A DNA stretch of 6,669 nt, taken from Deltaproteobacteria bacterium. GTDB lineage: Bacteria > Desulfobacterota > DSM-4660 > Desulfatiglandales > HGW-15. The position numbers and the translations under genes are program-made. This document shows positions 6,598 through 6,669 of the stretch, one piece after another. The stretch lies in assembly GCA_016926135.1 (NCBI GenBank), contig JAFGPH010000357.1, positions 1 to 6,669 of the forward strand, written 5' to 3'. The stretch's first letter is position 1. Every line of letters begins with the position of its first letter. The notes under the pieces are model-generated. The model ran no database searches. It was not told the DNA's origin and saw nothing but the letters and a program-made list of their open reading frames with translations.

Positions 6598-6669
6598 CTA
6601 CTCGTCCAAAGGAGGAATGATCATGTTGGACCTGAATTCCTCCCGATCCAGAAACGGCCAGAGGTCCTC
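6598..6669 (-). CDS. C-terminal end of an upstream gene, possibly a TPP-dependent acetolactate synthase-like enzyme (partial)
   Basis: Twenty-three in-frame codons run from the window edge to a TAG at 6600-6598, ending in WPFLDREEF and then NMIIPPLDE. The 6 bp spacing to the next gene and the same direction fit the preceding gene of an operon. The tail resembles my memory of C-termini of thiamine-pyrophosphate, acetolactate-synthase-like proteins in O-antigen and other surface-sugar clusters (PLEDM-x-PFL-x-REE-x-x-x-NM type). This is weak evidence, since the catalytic part lies outside the window. Such an enzyme would fit a pathway making branched sugars, as YerE does for yersiniose. That a gene ends here is likely; its identity is a guess. 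Confidence 0.5.
   Translation of the reverse strand, partial: EDLWPFLDREEFRSNMIIPPLDE

Noticed and set aside
6611..6669. AAGGAGG followed 6-7 bases later by an ATG at 6623 on the plus strand, looking like a gene start at the right edge
   Set aside because: The same bases on the minus strand encode the plausible tail NMIIPPLDE ending in TAG just before the next gene. The CCTCCT of two Pro codons gives the false ribosome site. The window ends too soon to exclude it fully.

Overview
The window holds a compact polysaccharide or sugar-modification locus. Five complete genes and the 3' tail of a sixth lie head to tail on the minus strand, from the right edge down to 946. One complete gene on the plus strand (76..930) converges on them. 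Almost no DNA is non-coding: the gaps between minus-strand genes are 6, 18, -11, 29 and 39 bp, which points to one transcript whose promoter lies beyond the right edge. The source looks like a bacterium with moderately high GC. Two [4Fe-4S] radical SAM enzymes, one with an apparent cobalamin-binding domain, suggest an anaerobe or microaerophile. The protein styles remind me of Desulfobacterota and similar anaerobes, but no phylogenetic marker is present, so this is only a guess.

Layout, right to left along the minus strand: (1) the C-terminal 23 codons of a gene ending at 6598, whose tail resembles what I recall of acetolactate-synthase-like TPP enzymes in surface-sugar clusters; (2) a three-part methyltransferase (zinc site, SAM fold, C-terminal Rossmann-like domain) of the NDP-hexose C-methyltransferase type, 5407..6591; (3) a large cobalamin-type radical SAM protein with an unusual zinc-ribbon and Rossmann-like tail, 3553..5388; (4) a Nudix protein resembling GDP-mannose mannosyl hydrolase, 3027..3563; (5) a radical SAM protein with a reduced SPASM/twitch region, 1918..2997; (6) a GtrB/DPM1-type family 2 glycosyltransferase with two membrane segments, 946..1878. 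On the plus strand, 76..930 encodes a shorter methyltransferase that shares the zinc-site and SAM-fold layout of gene 2 but lacks its tail.

My inference is that the genes build or decorate a modified sugar. The methyltransferases and radical SAM enzymes would alter an activated sugar or an attached group, and the last enzyme would load a sugar onto a polyprenyl phosphate at the inner membrane. The Nudix protein may cleave or proofread a nucleotide sugar. No substrate can be read from the sequence. The most distinctive signal is that the cobalamin-type radical SAM protein and the neighbouring methyltransferase end in the same kind of domain, both opening with GKVAVWG. That suggests a shared substrate, partner or carrier. 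I found no RNA genes, mobile elements, CRISPR arrays or convincing terminators.
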